A stretch of DNA of 64,000 bases, taken from the NCBI GenBank assembly GCA_022478985.1, contig JAKSZP010017348.1, positions 1 to 64,000 of the forward strand, in the 5' to 3' direction. The position numbers were made by a program, and so were the translations under genes. The stretch's first letter is position 1. The number at the start of each line of letters is the position of its first letter. Of this stretch, positions 55,802-64,000 are shown one piece after another. The notes under the pieces are model-generated. The model was given only the letters and a program-made list of their open reading frames with translations. It was not told where the DNA came from and searched no databases. The DNA is from Massospora cicadina. Lineage: Eukaryota; Entomophthoromycota; Entomophthoromycetes; Entomophthorales; Entomophthoraceae.

Positions 55802-56371
55802 TCAGCGCCACCATCCCACACCTAAGATCACCAGAAACACCAAGTTTGGCATAGCAGAAAAACAATCGCAGAAGCTAAACTGGTGGATCAAAAAAAGTAC
55901 TGGCCGCCAGATGACATACAAGGTTTGGGAGGCAGAAGAAGCCACCATCACTGAGGGACCTGCGTCTATGTCCAGTTCTAATTGCTGGGCCAACTTGAAA
56001 CTCATGAAGTCACCTGCTGCCCCAGTATCCACCAGGGCCTCAAAGGAGACATGTTGAGAACTGACACTGATCTTCATAGGCAATAAGAAATAAGCAAAGT
56101 TTTGTTTATTGGAAGATTTAACTGTTTCAGTTGCAACTGAAGAAATAACTGGCAAATTGGGGAGAAGGTTGAGGGCTTTTTCTGGAGCAAAAATTGGAAG
56201 CACAAGGGTGGGGGAGCCAAATTCCTCCATCTGGATTTTTACAGATTCATTTTCAGGTGAATTAGGGTCATCCAACTCAGACACAGGAGTCTCAACAGGA
56301 TTGGCAACTGGGTTCATTGCTGGTTCAAAGATGGACACTTCGTCCATGTCATTGTTGGGTAATCCTATCAT
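55802..56371 (-). pseudogene. G1b protease region
   Basis: A 189-codon frame with an acidic N-terminal half (DDPNSPENESVKIQMEEFGSP) and a retropepsin-like domain: LPMKISVSSQHVSFEALVDTGAAGDFMS (D-T-G intact, about 56005-56035), LAQQLELDIDAGPSVMVASSAS and PVILGVGWW-like VFLVILGVGWWR at the end. It is the most intact protease in the window. The frame stops before RT, so a shift or stop separates them (55560-55801). Confidence 0.8.
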
Positions 56372-56467
56372 AAAATTTCCCTTCTGATAGTGGGAAGCCT
56401 AGCGGGGGAAGGCATTGATAGTAGTTGCAGTGGCACATATTTGATTTACTGTTCCTTGTATGGTGGA

Positions 56468-57110
56468 CTAAGCCTCGTGATGAGCGGAAACCAAATCCAA
56501 ACCTGATCTAAAGACTGCCTGAAGCATATCATTAGATAGGCCCAGTGTGGGAGCCAGCTCACAGAAGTTAGAGATCAAAGAAGCCAAGCTAGGGGCTTCG
56601 GCCATAGCATAGAGCAATCTGAATAGGTGGTCAGATTGTGACACATGGGGTTTCAAGGCAGCTGACACAACAGCCATCAGTGGAGTGGGGTCTCCTGCTT
56701 TTGAGGAAGAGCGCAGAAGGCCTCTAACCCAACGGCGGGCGTCCCCTTCCACAGCATCCAATAATGTGAGCCCTTGTTGGGCATGAGATAACGTGGAGGC
56801 ATTATTAAGTGCAATTTCCAAACGCATTTGCACCTCAGCAAGGGCATCAAGAACTTGATTGGCTATCTCCCAGGAAGGAACACTTGAGCCTCCTTCTGGG
56901 CTATTGGGAGGGGAGGAGCAGCATTCCTTATAGCTTGATTGGTCTGAAGAAATTTCTCCAAGGTAGAGTGGATACTATTCTCAAAATTGGTAAGTGACCA
57001 AACAAACAACAAAAAGCAGGCTACTGATTGCACATAAATTTGGTAAAGGGTAACCACTGCAGCACCCACCTCAAAGAGCAGGGTGGAAGTACTGGAAACA
57101 ATGGTTGGTT
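56468..57110 (-). pseudogene. G1b gag
   Basis: Frame 56468-56833 (121 codons) reads MQMRLEIALNNASTLSHAQQG, AVEGDARRWVRGLLRSS, LKPHVSQSDHLFRLLYAMAEA, LISNFCELAPTLGLSNDMLQAVFRSGL, a helical Gag capsid-like region in the style of gypsy Gag (the ARRW block is typical). Frame 56863-57069 (with LEKFLQTNQAIRNA) is the N-terminal side. No CCHC knuckle was seen before the protease. Confidence 0.7.
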
Positions 57111-57115
57111 GATTA

Positions 57116-58545
57116 TGTTATGGAAATGTCAGAAGAAGTTTAGACCAGCCTGCCAGTTGGGATGTGTAAGCACCCAAAAAGCAAGCCAGAATGCCAGAGG
57201 TATTGCCAACCAAATGATGTTGTATGGAGCTGGGCTTTGGGAAATGATGAATTGTTGGTGTAAGACAATAGTGAATATAATCTTGAGTACAAACTAAATT
57301 GAACCCACCCCATACCCTGAAGATATTACTTCAGGGGGTGGAGCCACAGAAATAGTTTTAATAAGTTCACTGGTATACAAGCTGATTCAACTGGGGAGAC
57401 AAGGGGGTGGATCCTTACTTAAAGATAGTGGACATAAGGCCACAAGATCCCAGTACATTGTTGATGAAAGTTCATAACAACAGGGTTAAATTGCCAGAAG
57501 TATCTAGCTCACTGAATCCAGTCTATGATGGTGGGGGCCATAGTGACCATGAGTACTGGTAGAGCCCATCCAGTGTACAAACTGACAGGCCACCAGGGGA
57601 AAGCTATTAGGAATGTGGCCAGAAGGAAATCAAATAAATCAAAATTGATTGGTTTTTGAGGCAAAATTTTATTGCAGAGGAAAAGGAAGAATATTGATCA
57701 ACAATTTTCTCAGTGCAATGCAACTGATTAAATAGTAGTCAATTGATGTGGGGATAAGCCAGGATTGGGACCCTCAATTTCAACCTAACTGGCAAATAAT
57801 TTGGAAATTGGGCAGATAGGTTTAGTGAGAACTGACATTGAAGAATTTGGCAGCAAGCTGAGTTGCTATTGGTTCAACCTCAAAATCCAAACCAAGGCTC
57901 AGCTATGTTTCTGATGGTTGGCATGACAGTATTCAGCCCAACGAGCAGCAGGAATCCCCCAAGGCTACCCCATGTAGGGGTGGTCCCATTTGGTTGGGAA
58001 CAGGTTTGGGACACTCAACTTGTTTATGCCCGGTCGCTGGGCCATTTGTTTGGTCAAAAGCGTTGCATCAGCTGCAATACCTGCTTTTTCAGAAGGGAGC
58101 TTTGAACCCTTGTCAATGGTGCCTGATGCTGTTACCTGCCCATTGGGGATGATCCCTGACAATTTTGGGAGGGGGTAATTTTTGCAATTATAGTATTAGC
58201 CAAATCAAAACCATTGGCAATTCTGGCTGATAGATCAGTCTTCATCCCTTTTTGGCTACATGGAATCTGAACATTGGGCTGATTACCACTCAATTTTGTA
58301 CCAATCAATTTCATTTCAGTAATCTTGGTGCAGATTTCACTAATTAACTTTAACAGTTCTGCTGAGATGAGTATGGGTACCAGGGAGGGACCTGAAGCAG
58401 AAGAGCTGTTACCCAGTGCCTGTCTACCATATGGGTGATATCACCCTGAGTAATAAGGGGTACAGCCACCCTCTTCAGTACTTTCTTACTTGGGAATGGG
58501 AAAATAGCCTGATCAACACCCAGGGGATGTTCCCCAGGACTTACA
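57116..58545 (-). repeat. G1b 5' LTR
   Basis: 1430 bp, starting TGTTATGG and ending GGACTTACA on the plus strand, collinear with 51211-52643 apart from scattered, mostly transition differences and small indels. It still shows parts of the LTR-encoded minus frame (57965-58162 and 58132-58314). Confidence 0.92.
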
Positions 58546-58550
58546 CACTC
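58546..58550 (+). repeat. G1b target-site duplication, right
   Basis: CACTC, identical to 51206-51210. Confidence 0.9.
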
Positions 58551-58854
58551 TCCCTAGTATAACTAGGCCACTATGCCCCCAAAGAGGGTGTGCAAGAAAG
58601 ACAAATGCCTGAAGAATTTGGGAAGGAGCTCCTCCCAGGCCAGAAGGGTCATAGTATCCACTTCACCCCTTCCTTCATTAGCTGGGAAAGGGGAATTGTG
58701 GGAGTGGAATATGACCTTGATCAGCTAGATCTGCATCAAGCCATAAATAAAAGAAAAAGTTGAAGTTGTGAGCTTGTAGTTGTTTTCATGTGATGGGCTG
58801 CATCAAGATGATCAAAGAACAGTATACAGCTTATCATCCAGTCAAAGGGGGTAA
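58551..58854 (+). other. G3 3' end with polypurine tract
   Basis: Remainder of the G3-specific 3' segment after G1b. It ends with a purine tract (caaagggggtaa, about 58843-58854) directly before the 3' LTR. No supported frame. Confidence 0.7.
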
Positions 58855-58886
58855 TATTGAAATTTCTATATAACTGGATGATAAGC
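58829..58886 (+). repeat. Inverted repeat bracketing the G3 polypurine tract
   Basis: GCTTATCATCCAGT (58829-58842) and its exact reverse complement ACTGGATGATAAGC (58873-58886) flank a 30-nt loop holding the polypurine tract and the LTR start. G2 has the same arrangement: 37919-37932 against 37964-37977, 12 of 14 positions paired, 31-nt loop. Confidence 0.75.
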
Positions 58887-59343
58887 CAAAATAACCACTG
58901 GCAGATCATTAGCTACCCATCATGGTTAGGCTTATATTAGTCTTATCAATTAATCTGAGTTGATGACAAGTGAAGTTGACCTTGGTAAATAGGAGGAATT
59001 CCACCAATGATTCAATGATGAGGCAAAACCCCAAAAAAGTAGTAAATAGGGAGTAATCAGGTGGAAGTGTCAAAACTGACCAGAAATGACAATGATATGA
59101 ATGTGAAGGGAAAAAGAGGGAGGAGGTTGGTTGATTATGAAGAGAGTTAGCAGTAAGAGCTGCATAATATATATAATACAAGAAAATAAAGTGTTGCTGT
59201 GGAAGCAATTGCTTTGTGTTTTTATTATATTTGTTAAGTTATCTTGGGACTGACAATCTCTATATTGTCCACCCGTTGCTAGGTGGGATTGACCCTGTGC
59301 AACCCCTTTGGCATATCTCCAATATATCGTCAAAGTTATAACA
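58855..59343 (+). repeat. G3 3' LTR
   Basis: Starts TATTGAAATTT (first pair TA, where the 5' LTR has TG) and ends AAAGTTATAACA. Collinear with 36775-37262, including the TATA and poly(A) patch. Confidence 0.88.
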
Positions 59344-59348
59344 AGGGG
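59344..59348 (+). repeat. G3 target-site duplication, right
   Basis: AGGGG, identical to 36770-36774. Confidence 0.85.
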
Positions 59349-59636
59349 CTACTCTTTACAAGCTAGAAACCCCAATTTAATACCTTACTTTCTAATACCA
59401 ATGTAGGCTATGATAGGCATTTCAATTAACCACTTTGGGACAGGTTGATCGTCCACTGCCCAAAAGGCCTTAGCACTTTTATTTAAACTCTAGAAAAACT
59501 TCTTGAGGTTATAAGACTTGGGAGCCACAGTTTGAAGATACCCAAAATCGAGCAGAAGCGAAAAGCAAACCCCACCCAGCCCAAATGGCTTAGGCTAGAA
59601 CGAACAATCAGCGCAAGCCTAGCTTCGAAGGTTAGC
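59349..59636. other. Short intergenic gap between G3 and the host gene
   Basis: About 290 bp, presumably holding the 3' UTR of the minus-strand host gene. No separate feature is recognised. Confidence 0.5.
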
Positions 59637-62601
59637 TCAGGTGGGTAAGCTTGATCTATCGCGGCCAGCAAGGTGAAGCTCAGTATCCAATTCGGCGGTC
59701 GCCACCTCTAACTGGGCCAAAGCCGCTTCGTCCAACCCACTGGGGCTGATGGGGTGGGGGCAAGCGTTCAACCCTTGGCCAGCTTCATAGCCAAGATGGC
59801 CAACGTGATTAGGATCCCCCTTTAAACTTGGAGCCAGAAGGGAGTTGGTTGGGGAAGTTAACTCGAGTTGGCGCTCGAGGTTTGAGATGCGCTCGTGCAT
59901 TTCCGCTTCGCGCTCGGCCATCTGAGCCAACTCCTCGTCCTGCTCATCGATCATTCTGTAAAGGGTTGCAAGTTCAGCGCGATGGGTGGTTTCCGCTTGC
60001 TCGCACCGTAGCAGAACCTCCTGTAGCTTTGAGGCCGAGTCCGAAGTTGACGCGAGCGAGTCCAGTGCCTGTTCGAGTTGGGCCGCTCTGGCCTTGTGGA
60101 AGCGCTCCTGCTCGGAAGCGATTGCGGCCTCGTCCTGTAGCTCCTTGATCACGTCGTTGAGTTCCCAGTTGTCGTTCTCTAGCGTTTGCATGTCGGTCAA
60201 AAGCTGGCCGTTCGCCTCCTTGAGATGCCGGGCCCTCGCTTCGGCCGCGCTGGCTTTCGTTTCGAGCTGCAGGATGTCGCGGTTACGAAGCTGGAGCTCT
60301 TGCGCCAGGCTCTTGTGCACGTCATCTTGGGTGAGCGTGCCGCTGTGGACTTTCTCGACAAACGCTTTGCACAGGATGAGCTCATCCTCCAGGTTTCGGA
60401 TCCGTTCTTCCAGCCCGAGAACTTGAGAATCTTTCTCAAGTGAGGCTGCCCCGCTGTCCAAAGGGTGCGCTGAGCCGAGTGAAGGGTCGATCGGCTTCCG
60501 CATCGCCTCCCGCTCCCTTTGCAACTCCTCGATCACTGACAAATATTGATTCTTTTCCTCTTTGAGCTCCTCGTAAAGTTCTAGCGGGATCTGGTCGGCT
60601 CGATAAGCGTCCCCTTGAGACCTAAAGGTTTCCAGTAAATTCTGAAGCTCGGCTTTCTCCGCCTTAAGTGCCTCAACGGTCTGCAGCAGATTCTGGAGCT
60701 GGGAGGGCAGGGCCTTGTCCTCGGGCCCTGAACCTTCGGATCTCGGATCTCTCACCCCCAGCTGCGCCTTCAGACGACAGCTCCCTTCAGTGAGCTGTTC
60801 GTGGCGCTGCTTGGGGGGAGAAGTTTCTTGCCCAGGCTTCTGAGTGATTTCTCGCAAAATATTTTCAGCGTGCTCCCTACGTCGAATCTCGTCTTCGAGC
60901 CGGGCTTTGAGGCTGGCGATCTCGCTCTGATGGTTGCTGGCGTGAGGGTCCTGGGAAACGTTTTGTTCGGTTCGGCTCCCGTTGAGCCTACCGATCTGCA
61001 ACTCGAGGTCGAGGAGATCCCTCGACGAGTTCCCCTTGAGCGTCTTTAGCTCGGCGAAGGCCTGTTTGACGCGCGCCGGTAGGTTCAGTTGATTGCCCTC
61101 GGCGTACACATCCTCTTGGATGAGTAGGATGATTTCCTCCTGTGTCCGAAGCTGGGTTTGAAGGCTCCTAAGCTCCATGAGGAGGGCTTGAGCTCCGTCC
61201 TCCTTCGACGGCGATCCAGCCAAAGTTTCGCCGCGGCTCGCCAGGGAAGCGCCCCCGCCGTCTAGCAGTTTGGACCTGAGCTCCTGGAGCTCGGAATCCT
61301 TCCGGTTCATCCTCCGGTTAAGTTCCTGGATGAGGCGTTCACTCTCCAGTAGCTTAACGGATTCTCCCGCCGGAGCCTCGTTCGGCGGCCGTATCGGCAC
61401 CGGTGCGCCGTTGCACGCCCTCCCCAAAAGCTCCGAGCGGATCATGCGCGCCGCCTCGGTTGTGGCGCGCTTCTTATTGAGGCGAACTTGGAGCAGCTCG
61501 TTTTGCTTTTTCGAGGCGTGGAGCTGCGATAACAGGTTCTGGATCTGCGCAAAGATCCAGTTTAATGCTAGAGTGGAATTGCGATGCTTACAATGACCGC
61601 CGGGTTGGCATCCGCGCTCGCCAGATAGTTGAGCGTGTTGGCGTCAAGGCCATCGGGCTCAAACTTGGAACGGGGCTCGGAAACTAGAGCCCTTAAGGGG
61701 GACTTGTAGCTGGGGATCTTTAAAGGAGCAATTGACCGAGGAAGCTCCCGCTTGACTTGGTTAAGCGTATCGGGGTGGGCTTCAATGCGATCGTTAAGCT
61801 TTAGAGAAGCGTTTAACGCCCCCATGGGTTGCTTCTGTAAAGGGTTGGCACCGGCCAAAGCGTTCAGTTTCGGGCTTGTTCCGAGCTCGCGCCTGACACT
61901 CCGGGAGGATAGGATGGGTATCTTGCTAGGTTGATTAAAGTTCGGGGTGCGGCGGTATCTTGCGGAGAGTTGGGTGGCTTACCCTGGGAGGTGGGCCTCA
62001 GGATACGAAGCGCCCTTGGATCGATAAAGATCCCAGTATTCGGGTGGCAGGTAAAGTACCGCTCGCTGTTGTAAAGTTTAGCCGCCGTTATGAAACTCAC
62101 CCCCCGACGGAGCCGTCGTTCTTCCCCATCCCCCGTTCGTCCAACTCCACGCCGGCCCATACCCCCTCCTTCAGCTTGATATTCCCCAAATACCGCAATC
62201 TCCCGGTGCGCCGCTCCTTTAACGTGATGACGGGCGAGCCCAGCGGTATCGCACCTAGCCCGCCCTCCAGCGGGTGGGCGAAGTTTACCGGGTCGGGAGG
62301 TTTACCGAGGTTTACGCTAAGCTCTCCCGACGCGGCGTTCGAAGGGGAAGTTCGTTGAGATGAACCAGCTCCGTGCGTTTTGAGATACGCTTCAAGCTTC
62401 TTCTTTAGCGGGATCCTGGAAGCGGGAATCGGTGAGATGCTCTGAAGCTGGCTCGTCCCGCCCCTCCTTATTGACGGAGAAGATGGAACCATGGGTGGTT
62501 GAGGTGGGCGAGGCGAGTGCGACCTCGTTTAGATCGTGATCAGTACCTGTGCCATCCAAAGGTGGACTTTGAGGTGAGGGTACGCCGGTTAGATGCTTCA
62601 T
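59637..62601 (-). CDS. CAP-Gly and coiled-coil microtubule-binding protein
   Basis: The only host gene. The CAP-Gly domain (TLKERRTGRLRYLGNIKLKEGVWAGVELD, GKNDGSV, then after an intron ERYFTCHPNTGIFIDP) binds tubulin or EB C-terminal tails. The long last exon (59637-61544) is a charged coiled coil of about 630 residues, as in CLIP-170/Tip1/Bik1 or p150Glued; no C-terminal zinc knuckle is seen. Exons: 62101-62492 or from 62601; 61983-62065; about 61592-61925; 59637-61544. Introns 62066-62100, 61926-61982 and 61545-61591 have GT..AG ends. Two starts are possible: ATG 62492 in the CAP-Gly frame, or ATG 62601 joined by a short weak intron. The frame across the 61926-61982 intron is off by one, so an extra intron (perhaps 61835-61899) or a sequence error is needed. 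GC-rich codon use contrasts with the transposons. Confidence 0.85.
61545..61591 (-). other. 47-bp intron before the coiled-coil exon
   Basis: GTAAGC donor and GCGCAG acceptor, phase 0. It joins ...ADANPAVI to IQNLLSQLHASKKQNELL. Confidence 0.85.
62066..62100 (-). other. 35-bp intron inside the CAP-Gly domain
   Basis: GTGAGT donor, CAACAG acceptor and a branch-like ggctaaac between. Removal joins ...GKNDGSVGG to ERYFTC in frame, exactly the family pattern, which makes this assignment firm. Confidence 0.9.
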
Positions 62602-64000
62602 TTAAACTTGCTCCCCATACCACTACCGAAAATCAAAAGGGTGGAACCTACTTGATAATCTCCAGGTGGTCGTCCCACCTTAGCAGGTGGTTTCCGATAT
62701 GTCAATTACCTAAAGTTGGTTAATAATAGTATACTCTCGGTTATGCCACATTAACGGAGTTCGCTAGATTATTTATCCGATAATGACGATTAACCGAACC
62801 TTACTAAATTTATTTGTGGAGATGCCAATTAACCATTGCTATTCCAATTTAATCACCCGATATACCAATGTACCGAATATATAACCGAGTAAACGTCCGA
62901 TCTACCCATTAACCGACTAACCAGATTCATATCTTGGCCCTCGTGTAACCTAAGCCTAATCCATCACCTACCAAAGATTTTATTCGGGGTAAGGGTACCA
63001 AAGCCTACCAACGATTTTGACTTTGGCTGAACACCTGCGCTTCACTAAAATGTTTCGGAGGGTAGAATTTTACAACCCAGGTTCGAAGCCTATATTGGCT
63101 AGAATGAGTATAATTTCCTCTAACCCCTCATAACATTATTTAATTAATGATACGGAGTTAAAAAAGGATAGGTATTTGTCATGCAGGGTGGTTCCTGTTA
63201 CTACTCAATCTACTTAATAACACATTCACTGACTGACTGACATCTGAAACCTTCAAATCTGATAGGTTCAATCTATTTGGGCGAGCGGATGAGAATTGGC
63301 AAATATTATCTAATAATTCACCAAATTGCTCACCCGAAACTAAACAAAAATCAGTATTAGAGTTTTAAGTAGAGTAAGTATGATAATAGCTCACCAGCCA
63401 CGAGGGCAACAGCGGAGTTGTTAGTCTGAGTGGCTTGAGAGTAGTGCTGGCACAGCCTATAGGCTGTAATATGAACTTATCATCTGATAAACTTTAAATA
63501 CTGTAGCGAAGCATGGGTATATGGATGTTAGGATTATATATTTTAAAAACCTGCCTAATTTGGTTCGCCTAATTAATAAAATACTTTTGGCAAGTTAAAT
63601 AGAAGTTGATTTAGTAATTTGAAAGATATGTCATATACAATGATTTTAAGTATAAAGAGATGTTTCGGGTAGCAGTTTGGTGTTATTTGTTGGATTCGAT
63701 AATTTCTTTTGTTTGACCGAGTGGTTAATGGCTTTTGGTCGAATCGATAGGACACAGTTTAGTTTTAAGGGTGATTATTTATTGGTTGATTAATAAGTTC
63801 AGTTAGGTTAATTGAGTGGTTGGTGGTTTTTAGTTGATTCGTTTAAGCAATTAGATTTGGCTGAGTGGTTTTTGTTATCTATAACTAGCGGAGTTACCCG
63901 TGCTTCACTACGGTGTCTAGAATTTCAGGTGATTCGAATTGTAATTTAGATTTTATATATAGTTAAGCAATAACTACTCGGCTAAATCTAATTGCTCAAT
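62602..64000. other. AT-rich intergenic sequence upstream of the host gene
   Basis: No supported gene. It holds a run of accga-containing phrases (62740-62920), a tRNA B-box-like ggttcgaagcc (63080-63090) without a foldable tRNA, and a diverged inverted repeat (see 63430-64000). The host promoter should lie at its left end, but no core element was recognised. Confidence 0.5.
63430..64000. repeat. Diverged inverted repeat, possible MITE-like element
   Basis: gcaattagatttggctgagtggtt (63848-63871, quoted as two parts: gcaattagattt and ggctgagtggtt) has an inverted partner at about 63974-63997. Separately, acccgtgcttcactacggt (about 63896-63914) has an inverted, diverged partner at about 63493-63516 (gtagcgaagcatgggt). 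The right end may be cut by the window edge. Confidence 0.4.

Larger units (their letters stand above)
51211..58545 (-). mobile_element. G1b: complete Ty3/gypsy chromovirus
   Basis: A 7335-bp minus-strand element with LTRs 51211-52643 and 57116-58545 and the exact target duplication CACTC. Order from right to left is gag, protease, RT, RNase H, integrase (zinc finger, core, C-terminal), chromodomain, polypurine tract, 3' LTR. It inserted into the 3' segment of G3. It is the reference copy for G1a and the solo LTR. Frameshifts and changed active-site residues show that it is dead, but all domains are present. Confidence 0.93.
36775..59343 (+). mobile_element. G3: Ty3/gypsy element hosting a nest of insertions
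   Basis: Plus-strand LTR retrotransposon whose two LTRs (36775-37262 and 58855-59343) lie 22.6 kb apart because G2 (37448-44821), D5 (44846-45291) and G1b (51211-58545) inserted into it. Removing these and their duplications leaves about 7.4 kb, a normal gypsy length. Its pieces are 37263-37447 (primer site, gag start), 44822-51210 (gag, protease, RT, RNase H, integrase, extra 3' segment) and 58546-58854 (3' end with polypurine tract). The 5-bp duplication AGGGG is exact. Pol is broken by many stops and frameshifts. Confidence 0.88.

Noticed and set aside
59828..60443. Plus-strand frames of 80-146 codons within the host gene
   Set aside because: Shadows of the coiled-coil exon; Ser/Arg/Ala-rich composition reflects the reverse complement of coiled-coil codons.
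63023..63100. Possible tRNA gene (B-box ggttcgaagcc)
   Set aside because: The T-stem pairs at only three of five positions and no acceptor stem or anticodon arm can be drawn.
1..64000. CRISPR arrays, operons, bacterial promoters
   Set aside because: Spliceosomal introns and eukaryotic retrotransposons show a eukaryotic nuclear sequence; no regularly spaced direct repeats were seen.

Overview
The window looks like a transposon-saturated stretch of a filamentous fungal genome, most likely a basidiomycete; a rust (Pucciniales) is my guess from the retrotransposon density and nesting, with no marker that proves it. One host gene is visible: a minus-strand CAP-Gly plus coiled-coil microtubule-binding protein at 59637-62601, split by short spliceosomal introns (35, 57 and 47 bp). 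Nearly everything else is retrotransposon or decayed sequence of unknown origin.

Layout. About 180-4170: an old, decayed plus-strand LINE copy (LINE A). About 4171-7857: the 5' part of a minus-strand Ty3/gypsy element (G1a) with its LTR. 7858-8722: unassigned sequence with an LTR-like promoter patch. 8738-19268: two full-length LINEs head to tail (LINE B and LINE C), with the same 15-bp target sequence before, between and after them. 19304-31459: a decayed minus-strand chromodomain gypsy element (G4), broken by three non-LTR inserts (D1 21010-22950, D2 26482-27140, D3 28315-29969), each flanked by a 13-16 bp target duplication, and by one unidentified insert. 31460-36769: AT-rich sequence with little recognisable. 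36775-59343: a nest. The plus-strand gypsy element G3 (TSD AGGGG) contains a minus-strand gypsy element G2 (37448-44821), which contains a solo LTR of family G1 (39658-41087, TSD CAGTG). G3 also contains a 3' LINE fragment D5 (44846-45291) and a complete minus-strand G1 element, G1b (51211-58545, TSD CACTC). 59344-62601: the host gene. 62602-64000: AT-rich intergenic DNA with a diverged inverted repeat.

Families. G1 and G4 are chromoviruses (pol ends in a chromodomain) with long LTRs. In G1 the pol-side reading frame runs through the polypurine tract deep into the LTR, and a motif from that LTR-encoded part recurs in G4. G2 and G3 are sister families without a chromodomain: they share the same primer-binding site, similar LTR termini, and an inverted repeat bracketing the polypurine tract. 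The LINEs encode a CCHC ORF1 and an ORF2 with AP endonuclease, reverse transcriptase and a C-terminal CCHC motif. Elements D1, D2, D3 and D5 carry ORF1-like coding without reverse transcriptase; D1 and D5 end in the same kind of 3' tail as the full LINEs, so they look like non-autonomous LINE relatives mobilised in trans.

All elements are damaged. Several catalytic residues are changed (LINE A FADE, G1b YINN, G2 YLDN, G3 protease DTD, G1a protease DTR). Insertion order can be read from the nesting: G3 first, then G2, G1b and D5, then the solo LTR inside G2. No CRISPR, rRNA or convincing tRNA gene was seen.
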